Position numbers and translations under genes: made by a program
NCBI GenBank assembly: GCA_951799405.1
Contig: OX637350.1
Coordinates: 5,751,852-5,815,851, forward strand
Reading direction: 5' to 3'
Length of the DNA: 64,000 nt
DNA from: Agapetus fuscipes
Lineage: Eukaryota > Arthropoda > Insecta > Trichoptera > Glossosomatidae
Notes under the pieces: generated by a model
What the model saw: the letters and a program-made list of their open reading frames with translations, nothing else
What the model was told of the DNA's origin: nothing
Databases searched by the model: none
In this document: piece by piece, positions 37,120 through 51,100 of the stretch
Layout of the letters: each line of letters opens with the position of its first letter
How positions within the stretch are numbered: position 1 is the stretch's first letter

Positions 37120-39078
37120 CTAATGGTTAATTTTATTAATCATTAATTGATTTAAAAATCAGCACAAATTTTGGCCCAAATAAATTATTATTCTTGGAAC
37201 ATTTTTAAAGGGACTAGAACCTAATAATAGCCCTGAGGATAAAAAATAATAGTTTATGCTAACATGTAGTAGAGTAAAAAATGTATGGAAATTCGCATTG
37301 GCATTTACGATCACTGAAGATACTGTTGAATCTTCCATACAAATATTGAACAGGACCTCTGGGCTCTAGTGAGTGAAATGGAAATGCAAGCTTCCATACA
37401 TTTTTTACTCCCCATGACATGCTAGATTTTTTAATACTAGAGGTACACATCAATGGAGTCACCACAAGGAGAATCTATTTTGGAACTTCGATCCAATTCA
37501 AAGCAAAGGAACAAGTGCAAGATACCCGTTCACATTACAATATCTACAATGACTATTAGATATTTCAGGTTTACATTAACATATCAATTTTATTTTATGT
37601 TCAAGTTGTGATTTCGAAACTAGATCTTATAGCTTTGGAATTTTCCCTGACTTTAAGATGTGAACAGCCACAATAACAACTTTGATAAGAGTAAGCGTTG
37701 TTATCTATCAGGCAACCATTGGATGCACAGGATTAAGAATTTAAATTCTGTGAAACTGTATTTTAATTCATATTTGGTTTTTTTTTCACTCTTTTTGTAT
37801 TATTTGTTTATAGTTAAATATATATATATTGTTCAGTAGTGTTGAGTTGGCTTATTTTTCCAGAGTTTGACTTGTGTGAGGTGGCAACTTCATATTGGCT
37901 CAATGGCAGATTTTACTTAAAAAGGCAATGCTTGTATGAATGAAGCATGGGCTACTTTGCATGTGTTAAAATGTGCCAGAATTTAAAACCTCATCCAAGT
38001 ACTTTATTATAGGTTGAAAATTCACTTTTGGCCAAATTAGAAAAATAAAAAAGATATGTACATTCCAGTTATCACATGTATTGTACATGCGTACCTACTT
38101 ATGGCCAAAAAAATGTGAACCATATTTTTTACTCTAAAAGTTAATGATGAATGAGATATTCGTTTTATTGATATAACAAGAAAATAGAGACATGTGGTTT
38201 GCAAAAATGTGCATTTGAAAACAATATAATTTAAAGGTATAATCATTATAAATCGTGTTTTGTTACTAACAAGTAAACATATGGATAAAGAAGGGTATTT
38301 ATCTGTAAACCCCGCATGGATTGATTGAGGATCAGAGAATTATTGATTGAAATATCTGATTGATAAATGCAGCGAGGAGTAATCATAACTTTTGGCGAGT
38401 ACACACTATTAGCCTACGTGTCACATCTTCGAGCAGACAGATTTGACGTGGAGTCCATTCACCCTCAACAAACACATAAAATTAACTTACTGTACTGTAA
38501 TTCAGAAGATCGGGCCTATGTCGGTTGACGTGTTAACTCCAGCTTTACGTTTAACGCCGATTTGCGATAAAATAACTAGTGTTTATGATTTCCCAAATTA
38601 TTAACGAAGACGGTCGAGAACACGCTACGCGACATACGACATGCAAGTCCAAAATGGCTTAGATAATAATTGAAGGCGGATAGATATAGATAGTAACCTC
38701 ACAAAACTCTACCAATGTAAACGAGTAATATTATACCTACCGGCGACAAATCCGCAAAAGATATTAAGCTACAGAAGGAAAAATTGAAATAAAAAGTGAA
38801 AAAAAAAACATCGAGGTTGAAATAAAAGAAAGGAAACAAATTCATTTTTTTTAAATAAAAGTTATGCATGATAAAGTGGATTTTTATTTGAAAATGTTCA
38901 AAAAAGTTGAGAAAAATGATTTATTAGAGACGTTCTGTTTGTAGCTTAATGTCATCCGCATTGTTTTTTTTAAGGTGTTTTCTTGTTTTGGATTTCTTGA
39001 TCCTGGATTTTGTAATGCATAATATGAGTTGGAATATTAGTTTTATTTAAGTATGTTGCTATAGAAAAGCTCTAAATT
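37120..39078. promoter_or_regulatory. Shared upstream region of vigilin and GIT
   Basis: The two genes are divergent, with start codons 2.3 kb apart, so both promoters and the vigilin first non-coding exon should lie here. I see no definite TATA or initiator. The stretch at about 38390-38790 is the least AT-rich and free of known repeats, a plausible core. A small inverted-repeat element sits at 37254-37432. Confidence 0.4.
37254..37432. mobile_element. Small MITE-like inverted repeat
   Basis: The arms at 37254-37300 and 37386-37432 are inverted and share AGTAAAAAATGTATGGAA. There is no coding content and no clear target duplication. Confidence 0.55.
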
Positions 39079-39136
39079 ATGTCTAGATCAAAATTAAAAT
39101 CAAGTGCCAATAATTGTGCTGATTGCGGTTCAGTAG
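39079..39136 (+). CDS. Git: GIT first coding exon (58 nt)
   Basis: ATG at 39079 reads MSRSKLKSSANNCADCGSV, then a donor GTTTGT. It supplies the first two zinc-binding cysteines (C13, C16) of the ArfGAP domain, and its phase fits the exon at 42207 (DPSWASLNRG). The MSR start and CADC spacing match vertebrate GIT proteins. It is too short to stand out by frame length alone. Confidence 0.88.
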
Positions 39137-42100
39137 GTTTGTAATTGAAATTATTATTTTTAATTACTCCGATATATCTCACAGGATGCCAGTAGGCGGA
39201 GCTCAAAATAAGGATAAAATTACTTTTAGAATATTGGTTGTATACCAAGCAATATATTTCGTGACCTACAGGTCAACCAATTTATCTCAAAAACACAAAA
39301 AATGAGGTCGGAACATTTTATAATGTGGAACTTTTTTCCACTTCCAGCAAACGTCAGTCTTGAATGGGACTGCCGTCCTTAGCAACTGATCATAAAATAT
39401 TTGTATGCCTTTTCCCTAGCAACCCGACCGGGTCTAATTTAATCTAATCTAAGCTGCAAAGATATATATCATTTAAGATTTATATTAAATGCATTCCCAC
39501 AAGCAGATATGTATAATTTCGGGCTAACACATGCCGCATGTGGACCTACAATATAAAAACCCAATCTCAAATGAACATAAGCCTTGTAACTCTTGCCGTC
39601 CTTCCCTGAAACAGGGGTGACATTGGCAAAGTGAACCAATTTTTTATATTATGGGTGGTCAGCCGCATAACAACCTATAAGTCAAGGACCGGGTGACGAC
39701 ACAATATTGTCTATGCCAAATCACGTGCAGACCTCATTAGAAATGGGAGCCTCTTCAGTTGAAGTGAGGGTTTCCCAACTCCCGAGAGGGCTGGTTCTCG
39801 TATCTTATGAAGGCTGAGTAAGTCTTGGTTAGAAATAAATAGGGTAACGGGAAATCATTTCTGACACTCTTGATGGGGATTGAACCTTTTCCCTCGGCAT
39901 GGAATACAATTATTTTACCAAATGAGCCATCACTGGACTTGTTAACTAATATTGTGTAATATATATATAACAACAGGTTTAATGTAGTAATGCTTACCCG
40001 TTTACCAACTTCTTTTACTTTTTTACTTGCATCTTCCCATGTTTCATTCTTCATAAGTCTAATCTATGTTAGAGCGTCTACTTTTTAACAAAAGCCAAAA
40101 GCTAGCCGGTGTCGGAAACATCTTACTGTTTCTTCTCTCTACTCAGTACTATTCTACTTCAAAGTTTTTCCAATCATATTAATAACGAATTAAACAACAA
40201 AAAACATGTATTAGTATTATTCATTGACTTCTCCAAGGCTTTTGATACAATTGATCACTTAAAATTGCTTAGATACTTAGATGTCATAGGGATTAGAGGC
40301 CCAGTTTTACATCTCTTTGAAAATTACCTCGCTAACTGAACCATGACTGTTAATATTGATGGATCCAAAAGGCAAAAGTAATATTAAGAACATCAGTGCT
40401 GGGGTCCCGCAAGGATCTGTTTTAGGCCCTATATTATATATAATTTATGTATCTTTTATTAAATATATTTTCTCAAATGTAAAATATTATGTATATGCGG
40501 ATGATACTGCACTTGTCATATCTAGTGAGAATTTAGATGAATGTAACACAATGTTACAAAATGATTTTGATAAACTGCAGAATTGGTGTCATGATGCAGG
40601 CCTTTTGATTAATTAAAAAAAAACTAAAATTATGCATATTAGATCCCCTCATGCTAGAATTAGTACTGTGCCAACCATAAAAGCCCATAATTATGAATGC
40701 CTTCATGTCAACAATAATTGTAGTACTTGTTTATGTGAAAATATTGACATTGTAAGCGATTATACTTATCTAGGAGTAATAATTGACTGCTTCTTCAAGT
40801 GGAACACACATACTTCAAAAACGTGCAAACGACTGAGATCTGTTGTAGGACAATTATATAAGTTAAAGTTTATATTGCCGCTCCCTACATTAAGATTGGT
40901 ATATTTTTCGCTTGCCGAGTCCATTATAAGATACGGCCTCACTGCATGGGGACATTCTTGCGCCACCAATATTAAAAATGTACAAAATGTTCAAAATGCT
41001 CTCTTAAAGTTAATTGCTCCCATAAATGTGTATAACCAAAGGCAGAATATACCATTTTTATTCCAATCATTAAATGTCTTGCCTATTAAGGGTATAATAC
41101 TATGGAACATAATTATATGTCAACAATTGTTTAATGATAAATATAAAAATAAACTAGAGCATGTGTACCAAACAAGATTTACATCTAATGAAGGATTAGT
41201 TGTGCCAAGAATTAAAAACAAATATGGACAAAGAACGTTGGATTACCTTGTGCCAAAAATATTTAATTTGTTGCCAAAGGACTTTAAAAAGGAATCTACA
41301 AACATTAATAAAATTATAATATCTTTGAAGATTTGGCTGGGAGAAAGAACTTTCTTATATTAATTACCTTAACTATATTTGTGTTTTTACTCTACTCTTG
41401 TCTCCTAATTTTAACTTTAATTTACTTTTTATTTCATACTAGCACTAAATACTAAGACTTTTATTTTTTAATTTGATTGTTGCACCCGATGACAAACTGA
41501 AAATTTTTGGTTTATCGGGACAAAAATGTTTAATTTTTAAGATTTAATATTTCTTGTAAAAATTGTTAAGAAATAAAAAAAAAAAAAAAAAAGTACTGGC
41601 AATATTTACTTAGCATTCACAAGAAATCATGGCTTGCTGTCTTCACATAAACAAGTCTGCTCAAGCTATTACAGTAAATAAATGAATTCCACTCGTAAAT
41701 GCTGCCTATCCATGGATAAAGTATTGAAAAGAGAATTTACATTGTATATGATGAAATTTTGTGTTATATACTTAAATGTAATTAATTGTTTGTATTCCTT
41801 GACTTATAGGTTGGTATGAGGCTGACCACCCATACTGTAAACAATGGTTCACTATGCCAATGTCACCCCTGTTTCAGGGAAGGTCGGCAAGAGTTGCAGG
41901 GCTTATGTTCATTTGAGATTGGGTTTTTATATTGTAGGTCCACATGCGGCATGTGTTAGCGCGAAATTATACATGTCTGCTTGTGGGAATGCGTTTAATA
42001 TGAATTCCCAATGTTACATATCTTGGCAACTTAGATTAGATTAGAAAGTCGGTACATTGCATATGAAATTAAATAAAGTTTTTCTTCACGAGTTGATTTA

Positions 42101-45100
42101 TTTCTCGAGCGCTTTCGATGTTTTCACACCATTATCAAGAGAGCAACTAAAATCTCTGTCCTTATATTGCGTTTATTTAACTAATTGAAAATGTTTCATT
42201 TTACAGATCCATCATGGGCTTCCCTAAACAGAGGCATCTTACTCTGCACACAGTGCTGCAGCGTCCACCGCAGTATGGGGCGTCACATCTCCCATGTAAA
42301 GTCGCTCCGTCACGGCTCTTGGCCTCCTTTTCTGCTCGCTGTAAGTCTCAAATGCAGTTCTATAACATGTTATATCTAAATCTAAATCTAAGTTGCAAAG
42401 ATATATATCATTTGAGATTCATATTAAATGCATTCCCACAAGCAGACACGTATAAGTTCGCGCTAACACATGCCGCATGTGGGCCTACAATATAAAAATT
42501 CAATCTCAAATGAACGTAAGCCCTGCAACTCTTGCCGAACATCCCTGAAACAGTAATAATGCAATTTATGTAGCATATGATTTAGCTATTATATTTAGTA
42601 TGAATGCAAAGCTTCATTTGTAGCAAGCAATAATGGACTCGTCTTACTATAGTCCTTGGCAACGGATACCAAAATATTAGTTAGCATTCACCCTAGCAAC
42701 CCTAATTAACTTTGCCTGTATCAATTAATGTGTGGACCTCATTATGAATTTAGATGGCTTGGCCAGTTATACAAAAAAAGAAGACAACGTTAAAAAAGTG
42801 AAAAGTTGAAGGCTGACACATCTTTTATGGTCTTGCTTGTTTCCAAAATGTTAAATAGCTGTCATTTTATCAGAAATATAAGTTGTGTACCTTTTACATT
42901 GATTATTGTTCCTTGACTTATAGGTTGGTATGAGGCTGACCACCCATACTGTAAAAATGGTTCACTTTGCCAGTGTCACCCCTGTTTCAGGGAAGGTCGG
43001 CAAAAGTTGTGGGGCTTATGTTCATTTGAGGTTTGAATTTTATTTGTAAGTACACAATCAGCATTTGTAAGCGCGAACTACACGTGTTTGTTTGTGGGCA
43101 TACATCTGAGAGCTTTGAATGAATATATCCTTGCAACTTAGATTATAGATTATATTATATATATATTATTACTTATAGGTTGGTATACGGCTGACCACCC
43201 ATACTGTAAAAAATGGTTCACTTTGCCAGTGTCACCCCTGTTTCAGGGAAGGACGGCAAGAGTTGCAGGGCTTATGTTCATTTGAGATTGGGTTTTTATA
43301 ATGTAGGTCCACATGCGGCATGTGTTAGCGCGAAATTATACATGTCTGCTTGTGGGAATGCATTTAATATAAATCTTAAATGATATAAATCTTTGCAGCT
43401 TAGATTAGATTAGATTAGATTGAGGCATTTATTTAGTACTCCTTCATCTAAATATGATAATTATGATTACTCATGAACAAAGTAATTGTATACAAAGTTG
43501 TTTTGTTTAAAATAAAATTATTTTTTCTTAAACGTAGTTTAATTTTCACAATAATATTTTATATCTCGAGCACTACCCTACAAAATCTAAAGTTGTTTTG
43601 TTTCTATTTACGCGTGGCCTTACTTAAAACCATATCAGATTTGTTCTTAAACTATTTATTCAAAAGTCAGTCATGAAATTGAATCTTCTTTTTCAGCCGG
43701 CCGTGTAAGCCTTAAACTCTTGTTTTCTTCTTCGTCGATGGCCCTACAGCTCATATCACCCCTTGGCCTCCATCAGCCTTCGCCTCCAACTCCTCCTGTC
43801 TACCGCTGTAGCTTTCCAGTCTGATTGAATATCAATATTTAATTTCAGATGATCAACACTTTGACTGCACAGAATGTGAATAGCATTTGGGAGCATTCTC
43901 TACTGGATCCCAGCGCACCCAAGCAACTCAGGAGGAAACCTCAACCCAAAGACTCTCTACAGTGAGTGAGCTCTAACAGACTATACAATCTTATGTCAGA
44001 TTTCTTTTATAAGTTCTGTGTCACATCACTTGTTGGTAATCACTATGGAGAAGGCTTCTCTGTCTTATTCGACCTGGGACAACTCCTACACTCGTCATAT
44101 GCCTAGAATGTTGGACATTCTTGACATCTGCTCTCTGCCTACTTCTCGTTGTCCCAAAATTTGACTGCTTCTAAGTTTAAACTGCTTCATAAATTATAGT
44201 TTTAAAGGAGTATGTATAGATGAAAAGCCAGTTTTTAAACTGTTTGTTGCACCAAAGTAATCTTGTAATTTTTATTCGGTGTGAAATTTCAAATGAACTT
44301 TGCGTGTGCTTACTCAAAGAAAGTCAGTTACCAATCTTATATTTTATTGTGGGCTCTAACTCTTGTCTGCATGTAATTGTAATATTATTTTGATGAAATA
44401 ATCTAGCAATAACCTTTTGTACTTGTTGTTGCAGTCCTACAAAATCGGAATTCATACAAGCCAAACACCGGAGGCTGGCGTATGTTTTTAGGCCCAGAAG
44501 GGATGACGTCCCGTGCACTCTGAACGAGCTCAGCAGGCAGTTGCACTCGAGTGTCAGGAGTGCCAACTTGGATACTTCGTTGAGACTGCTGGTGCAAGGG
44601 GCTGATCCCAACTACTTCAACGAGGAGAAGGGCACCAGCTGCCTGCACGTGGCTTGTCGAGCCGGCCACTCTGCCCAGGCTGAACTGCTGGTAGCCTGGG
44701 GGGCTGATCCCAATACCAAAGACACAGCTGGGAACACTCCCTCGGCCAGTGCCAAGTAAGTTTGATTAACCACAACAAAGAGCTTAGAGTGACAATGTCT
44801 CAAAATGTGATCAACTGATTCATCTTCATCAATGATAAGATTTTTCATGTTGGGAAGTCTGCTATCTATAAGAATTGTTTTTTTTTAAGGAATAGCTGGT
44901 AAGACCTTGAATAGTAGGGACCAAAATGACTGGGTTATGAATCTATAGTCTAAGTTGTAAAGATATATAACATTTGAGATTCATATTACATGTATTCCCT
45001 AAGCAGACACGTATAAGTTCGCGCTTACACATGCCACATGTGGACTTACAACATAAAAACCCAATATCAAAGAAACGTAAGCCTTGCAAACTCTTGCCGA

Positions 45101-48100
45101 ACTTTTCAGAAATAGGGGTGACATTTTTTAACATTTTTTACAGTATAGGTGGTCAGCATCATACCAACCTATTAGTCATGGAAACCAGCCTTGTAAGAGA
45201 TAACTTTTAATTTTATGAGAAATGAAAATGCACCAAAATGATTTCAAAATAAAATCATTGACACATTCATACTAAAGTCCTGTTTTATTGTTTTTTAGGT
45301 TAGGTGGACATGTTGAACTGGCTAACCGAATGGTTGAACTAGTGTATGAAGTCACAGACCGCCTGGCGTATTATCTCACCAACAAAAAGCCAGACCACAT
45401 GAACGGCCAGCATTACATTAATCTCGATCAAATGGATCAACATGAAATGACTGATGTAGCCAAAGCTGCGAGGGGAAAATTACAATTGGTTGGTTTATTG
45501 CTGTGAATATTAGACTTAATGGGTGTGATAACTATTATTCTTATTTTGAAAAAAAATCTTGAAGAGAGATGTGATTCACCTATGTATTTTTTCATAGTCA
45601 GAAACCTGTGTTTTCCATTGTCAACTAATAATTCATCAATATTAAATAATAATTACCAATGACATCTGACTGGATTGAAACCGGTGTTGTTTATATTTTA
45701 AACAAGCCAGTCAAAGCTTTCAACTCGCTTGGCTATAGCGCTGACATTACAATATTTTTATTCTGGTGCTATTTCATACCAACTTCTGCCTGTCATCTAT
45801 ACCCGTAATAATGTTTTTTTTTCATCAATTTTAGCTACCTAACCATTTATTTGAAGAGTTGGTGATGGACATATATGATGAAATTGACCGGCGTGAATGT
45901 GAAGCAGGTAAATAATTTATTCTTGGACTATTATTCAAAACGAACACATACAGTGTTTTAAAATCATGCGATTATCATCGTTTTTATTTTTAAGTTTGGA
46001 ATACAAGTGCTATTGGCCTGGAGAGATTTGGAGTTGCATTCTTGCCAGTGAATCCCGCCTTGAGTGCGCCAAGAAATCAAGGACGTCAAAAGCTGGCCCG
46101 ACTCTCTCCTGGGGAAATGGCTGCTCTTCTGAGGGATGTGCTGATGGATGCCACAAGGAGACAACACATAGCCACGCTAAAGCCATATGGTGGGTAATCT
46201 TATCATTTGTTTGTTGCAAAATGTCGCTCCCCCAGTTCTTGTTTACTGTATACGCCAATCTTGTCAAATCTGACTTTTTGATGCAGTTGTCTTAAGAATA
46301 AAATTCTACACAATCTGAGCTAAAAAAAATACGTATTTGTCTTCAAATGTGCGAGTTATTCAACATTTTCACAGACGATATTCTGTGTTCGAAATTTCAA
46401 CTCAGTGCTTGTTTACTGGATACGCCACAAATGCTGATGCGCATGCGTGGCTGACGAGTGGCTGCCGTATCTGCCAATCACAGACGCGCGTGGGTGTGAC
46501 GTCACACCTAAACATCGTTTTTTAACCGTAGCCCGCTCGGAACTTTGAGATGAATATTTAAGTTTTCAAGGGATTCCTGAGATAAATCCTTTAAAAATTA
46601 TAGTTCATAGGAAGAAAAACATCTCCCGACCATCTGCAAAAACAATTTCTGCCATTGCATTGTTCAATGTGAACGGTTAGTCGATTATATGTTGAAATGA
46701 ACGTAATGGCATTTTAACATACAGGTTGCTACATTTTTAGTTCGTGAAACAGTAGGTAATTATTAATAGACAATAATTGCCATACGAGATTACAAAATGC
46801 TTAATTAGACACGTACGTGGATAACTTACAGTATATTTTTGGTACCACGACAAAATGCCCACCGATAAATGTCCCAAGACATAATGTCCCGTCCGTCCGT
46901 ATATGTATGTATGCATGTACCAGCCGAAATTACAGATCATATTCTATTTTCATAAAAATTTAATATAATCTGAACAAGTATTTATGTATATATGTAACTG
47001 TAACTGTAATTCTGTCGCCATTCCGCTAGGGGTGGCCAGAGCCTCTGCAGAGCTGCTTCCATTTCTTCTTATTCTGCCTATCCTTACTGAAAATTGAAAT
47101 TGACGTTAAATTTAAAATTAAAATCAACAAAATCTCACATGAACATAAACCTTGCAACTCCTGTCACATATCCGTAAAATCAGGGTGGCGTAAGCAAAAG
47201 CGAACCTATTTTTTCAGCATGGGGGGTCAGCCTCATACCAACCTATCAGGCAAGGAGCATCATTAGCAAACATCAAAACATTGAAACGTATAAAAATGTT
47301 CCATCTTTCAATAACGTAGTTCACGCACTATTTGGAAATTCAAAATAAAAACAGACTTACTTTCGTAAACATTTTATACAAAAGATAGAAAGCTACAACT
47401 TTTGTCCTAAAAAAACATATTTTCTGATATATAATTGATGTTTTCTTCAAAATAATAAAAAAAATGCACAGAATCTGCACTCGACTTTCTTGCATAAATT
47501 AACTCACTGTATGACGAATTTAAAGCTAGAATCATTTGCCAGTTTATGCTGTTTCAAGAAGAAAAAAAAGATTATTTGGTGAGCGCCGTTTTGTGTGAAT
47601 CACACCTCAAGAGCCCTCTGCGAGGTTGGTCGTCTCTGAAAAAAACGCCAATTACACAAGAAAGAAACTTGATTTATAGGTTGGTATAAAGCTGACCACC
47701 CATAGTGTAAAAAATAATTCACTTTGTCAATGTCAGAGTTGCAGGCTTAATGTTCATTTGAGATTTGGTTTCAATTTGTAAGTACACACTCAGCATTTGC
47801 AAGCGCGAACTTACAAGTTTCTGTTTGTGGGCATGCAATTGATCTGAGTTTTGAATGTTAATATTTCGTTGCAACTACGATTCTCGATTATTATACATAT
47901 GTACATAGATGGTCATTGAACGCTTTTGTATGCAAACTTGGACTTTGTATGGTGGGTAAACTTTTTTGTCATGTTTTGAAAAAGTAACGACTGATTATTA
48001 TTGCTATTTAGAAAGTTTTAAGAATCGCAGCCTTTTATCTAATTTTAACCCTTTGATTATTACCAAACATTTTGTCTGGAAATTTCTCACTTTGTATGTG

Positions 48101-51100
48101 ATTCACTTTTTGGAAAATATAATGATGACATCATATAAGTTATCATTATTGTCTTAAATTTTCTAAAAAGTATTTTTTTATTAACACTCTAACTGCTGAG
48201 AACTTTTCAATATATTTTTACTTTATAGCAGTCAGAAGGAGCTATAAAGTATTGTATTCGTCCGAAAAAAAAATTGAGGTTTCAACGGAAATGAGTTGTC
48301 TTGTGCCAGGACGTGCAAAAAAACCTAATTTGTCGAACCTGTCCGTCCGTATGTGTGTATGTCCCAGCCGATACTACTAATCACAGAGACACCAATTTTT
48401 AGATTTAGAGAATTGACAACCACAAATTTTGATGAGCCGACCGGCATGGGATCACCCTGAAAATTCAAGATGGCTGCCATACAAAAAAAAACATAAAATT
48501 GCACTTTTCTCAAAAACGGCTCCAAGATTATTTTTTTCAGTGTGGTCGTTGCTCAAATTTTTACTAAAAAAATTAGGTATGGCAACACTCTTGCAAACCT
48601 GGGTCTATGGGTTGCCATCTGAAATTTTATGTTTTTTTTTGTATGGCAGCCATCTTGAATTTTCAAGTTGGTGTAATGCCGTGTAATTCATATTAAAACA
48701 TGTTCAAAAGAGTTGATGTAGCCAAAATATGGTATCTCTAAGTCTAATACTTTGGAAAGTGACACACATACGCACACACACACACACACATACGGACGGA
48801 CGTTTTTGAAAGATAGTGTTTTTTGGCATGTCCTGCACCAGGACAACTCATTTCCGTGAAAACCTCGAAAAAAAAATTTCACACCAAATCAATACTTTCT
48901 TTATGATGATGATGAGTTGATGATTTCTTTATAGCGCCGTTTCGTGAAAAAAAATGAAATTTTTAGTCTTCAGCTAGAGCAAGAAAGTAAAAAACAAAAT
49001 AAACCTTAAAGAAAATAAAAAAATATTTTGATAATAAACTTCTCTCTTCCATCTCTTTGGTAACACTAGAGTATTAATAGGAAAGGAAGGAAGTAAAGAA
49101 ATAAATAAAAGTCAAATGAAAGTTCAATAGCCTACTGTGTAATATGAATTAAATAAGTACAACAAATATAATGTGCGGTGAAGAAGTGACTGGAACACCC
49201 TTTATATGTGATTTGGCGCATAGAGTAAACAAGCACTAAAAGATTGTTGCGAGCGTCCGGTCAATCTCAAGATCGTTTTACTGTATATCCACTTTACGAA
49301 ATTTCCGTTGCGCATCTTTGACGTATATCCATTTTAAAACGCCTTTTTTTAGTATTAAACGTAACATTATTATGATTTTTACCGATTATTATAGTGCCAG
49401 ACCTGCAGTACTTTCGGTAAAATAGGCAATTGAATTACGATTTTGTCAATTACAATAACAAAACACAAAAACATTGCTCCTGTAAAATTAGCTCAATGGC
49501 GTTTACAGTAAACAAGCACTAAGGCAGCGATGTGTGTGAGTAATTAATATTGAAGATGATAACATAAGTATCTCTAAATGTAAGGTACCATAAGACAAAA
49601 ATATGGTGCCATTCGATGATATTTTGTGTGTGCTACGTTTTAATGAACCGCCTGTAAGTCAAAGGGGTTGTATTAATTAGTATATGGGACACCTTATTTT
49701 TTTTTAATTGTATACCTCCAAGAAACTTTGAACTCATTTTTCTCTATTTCATACTTACGACTTTTGCCACTCTGGATCTGGGGTTGCAAATATTTGCCTA
49801 GAACAGTGATGGGAAAAGTACGGCCTGCGGGCAAGCTCCGGGCCAGCTCCAGCCCGCGAAAGCTCTTTATCCGGCCCGCCGATGGTCCTTCGCCAAGAAT
49901 AGTATATGGCCCGCGATCATTATATTTTGACAATCCAGAAGTATAAAGTAACATTTTTCCTGTAATTCTGGCCCTCTTCTGAAATTTTTAAAACTTTCTG
50001 GCCCCCGATTAAGAAAGTTTGCCTACCACTGGCCTAGAACCTAATAAGGTGGAAGATCATGCGAGAAGCTTTGCTGTAAACTTATGGCAGTAATACCTGT
50101 ATGGCAATCAAAGGAAGACCCTACATTTGTAAAAACAGTTTTAAATGTGATATAACTACCTAGATTGATTTTCAGATATGCACGTTTTTACATTGTATTG
50201 TTATTGATTCAGGAATGGCGACCTCCATAAGTAATGCAAAAACAATATCTCGTCTCTCTGATGATGAACCTTTATATGATTCTGTGGCCTCAGATGATGA
50301 CTACGCTGCTTTATTGCCCGTTCCACCAAACGTAAGTTCTACATAATTGAATAAAGTAATAAAACATAATATTTTATTTATTCATTGATTATTTTGTGTG
50401 TGTTTTCAGGATGTTAAGGATTTGCATAATTCCCCCAAGAGTGGTGAGACTGTTTCAAAGTTGTACGAAGCATCTATTCCTGTTGAGCAGTCGTCAGCTA
50501 CCAACAACCAAAGAAATGCAATCCCTTCTAAAGCTGATGATTCCTTCAACGACCTTAATATTTACAAAGAAGTGGAATCACTCAAAGAACAAATCAATTC
50601 CAAAGACAGTTTGATTGTTGATCTCAGATCCGAGTTGCAATCACTGCAGAAAAATGTTGAAAATCTCAAAAATGAAAACATCCTCCTAAGAAATTTGATT
50701 GAAAAGAATACGGCCAAATATTCTGTTGAAAGAAATACCAACATCAACTCATCTCACAAAATTGACGTGGAAAAGAGTGCTGTCAATGATGCTAGCATGG
50801 CCGAGTCGTTGGGAGATTCTCAAAAAATGAGTAGGAATTGCCAAAGGCCCAACAGCATGTACGAAACTAGGGAAGGATTGAAACAAAACTGGCAGATCAC
50901 AAAACATCAGGTAATTGTGCAGATAATAACTTCTCCATGTTATCTTTGCCCAAACATTATCAAATCTAATCTAAGTTGCAAATATATGTAACATTAAAGA
51001 TTCACATTATATGCATTTTCACAAGCAGACGCGTATAAGTTCGCGCTAACACATGCCGCATGTGGACCTACAATATAAAAATCCAATCTCAAATGAACAT

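Larger units (their letters stand above)
46190..50212 (+). other. Large GIT intron, repeat-filled
   Basis: A 4 kb intron between the Spa2-homology part and the rest. It holds repeat R copies at 47119 and 47668, a SINE A tail scrap at about 47570-47650, a foldback element at 48230-48935 and a hAT MITE at 49804. No coding exon is recognised. The donor here is GTGGGT, weaker than the others in this gene. Confidence 0.6.

Noticed and set aside
43386..43425. AGATT pentamers as a telomere-like repeat
   Set aside because: Only four units, always at the end of repeat R; this is the element tail.
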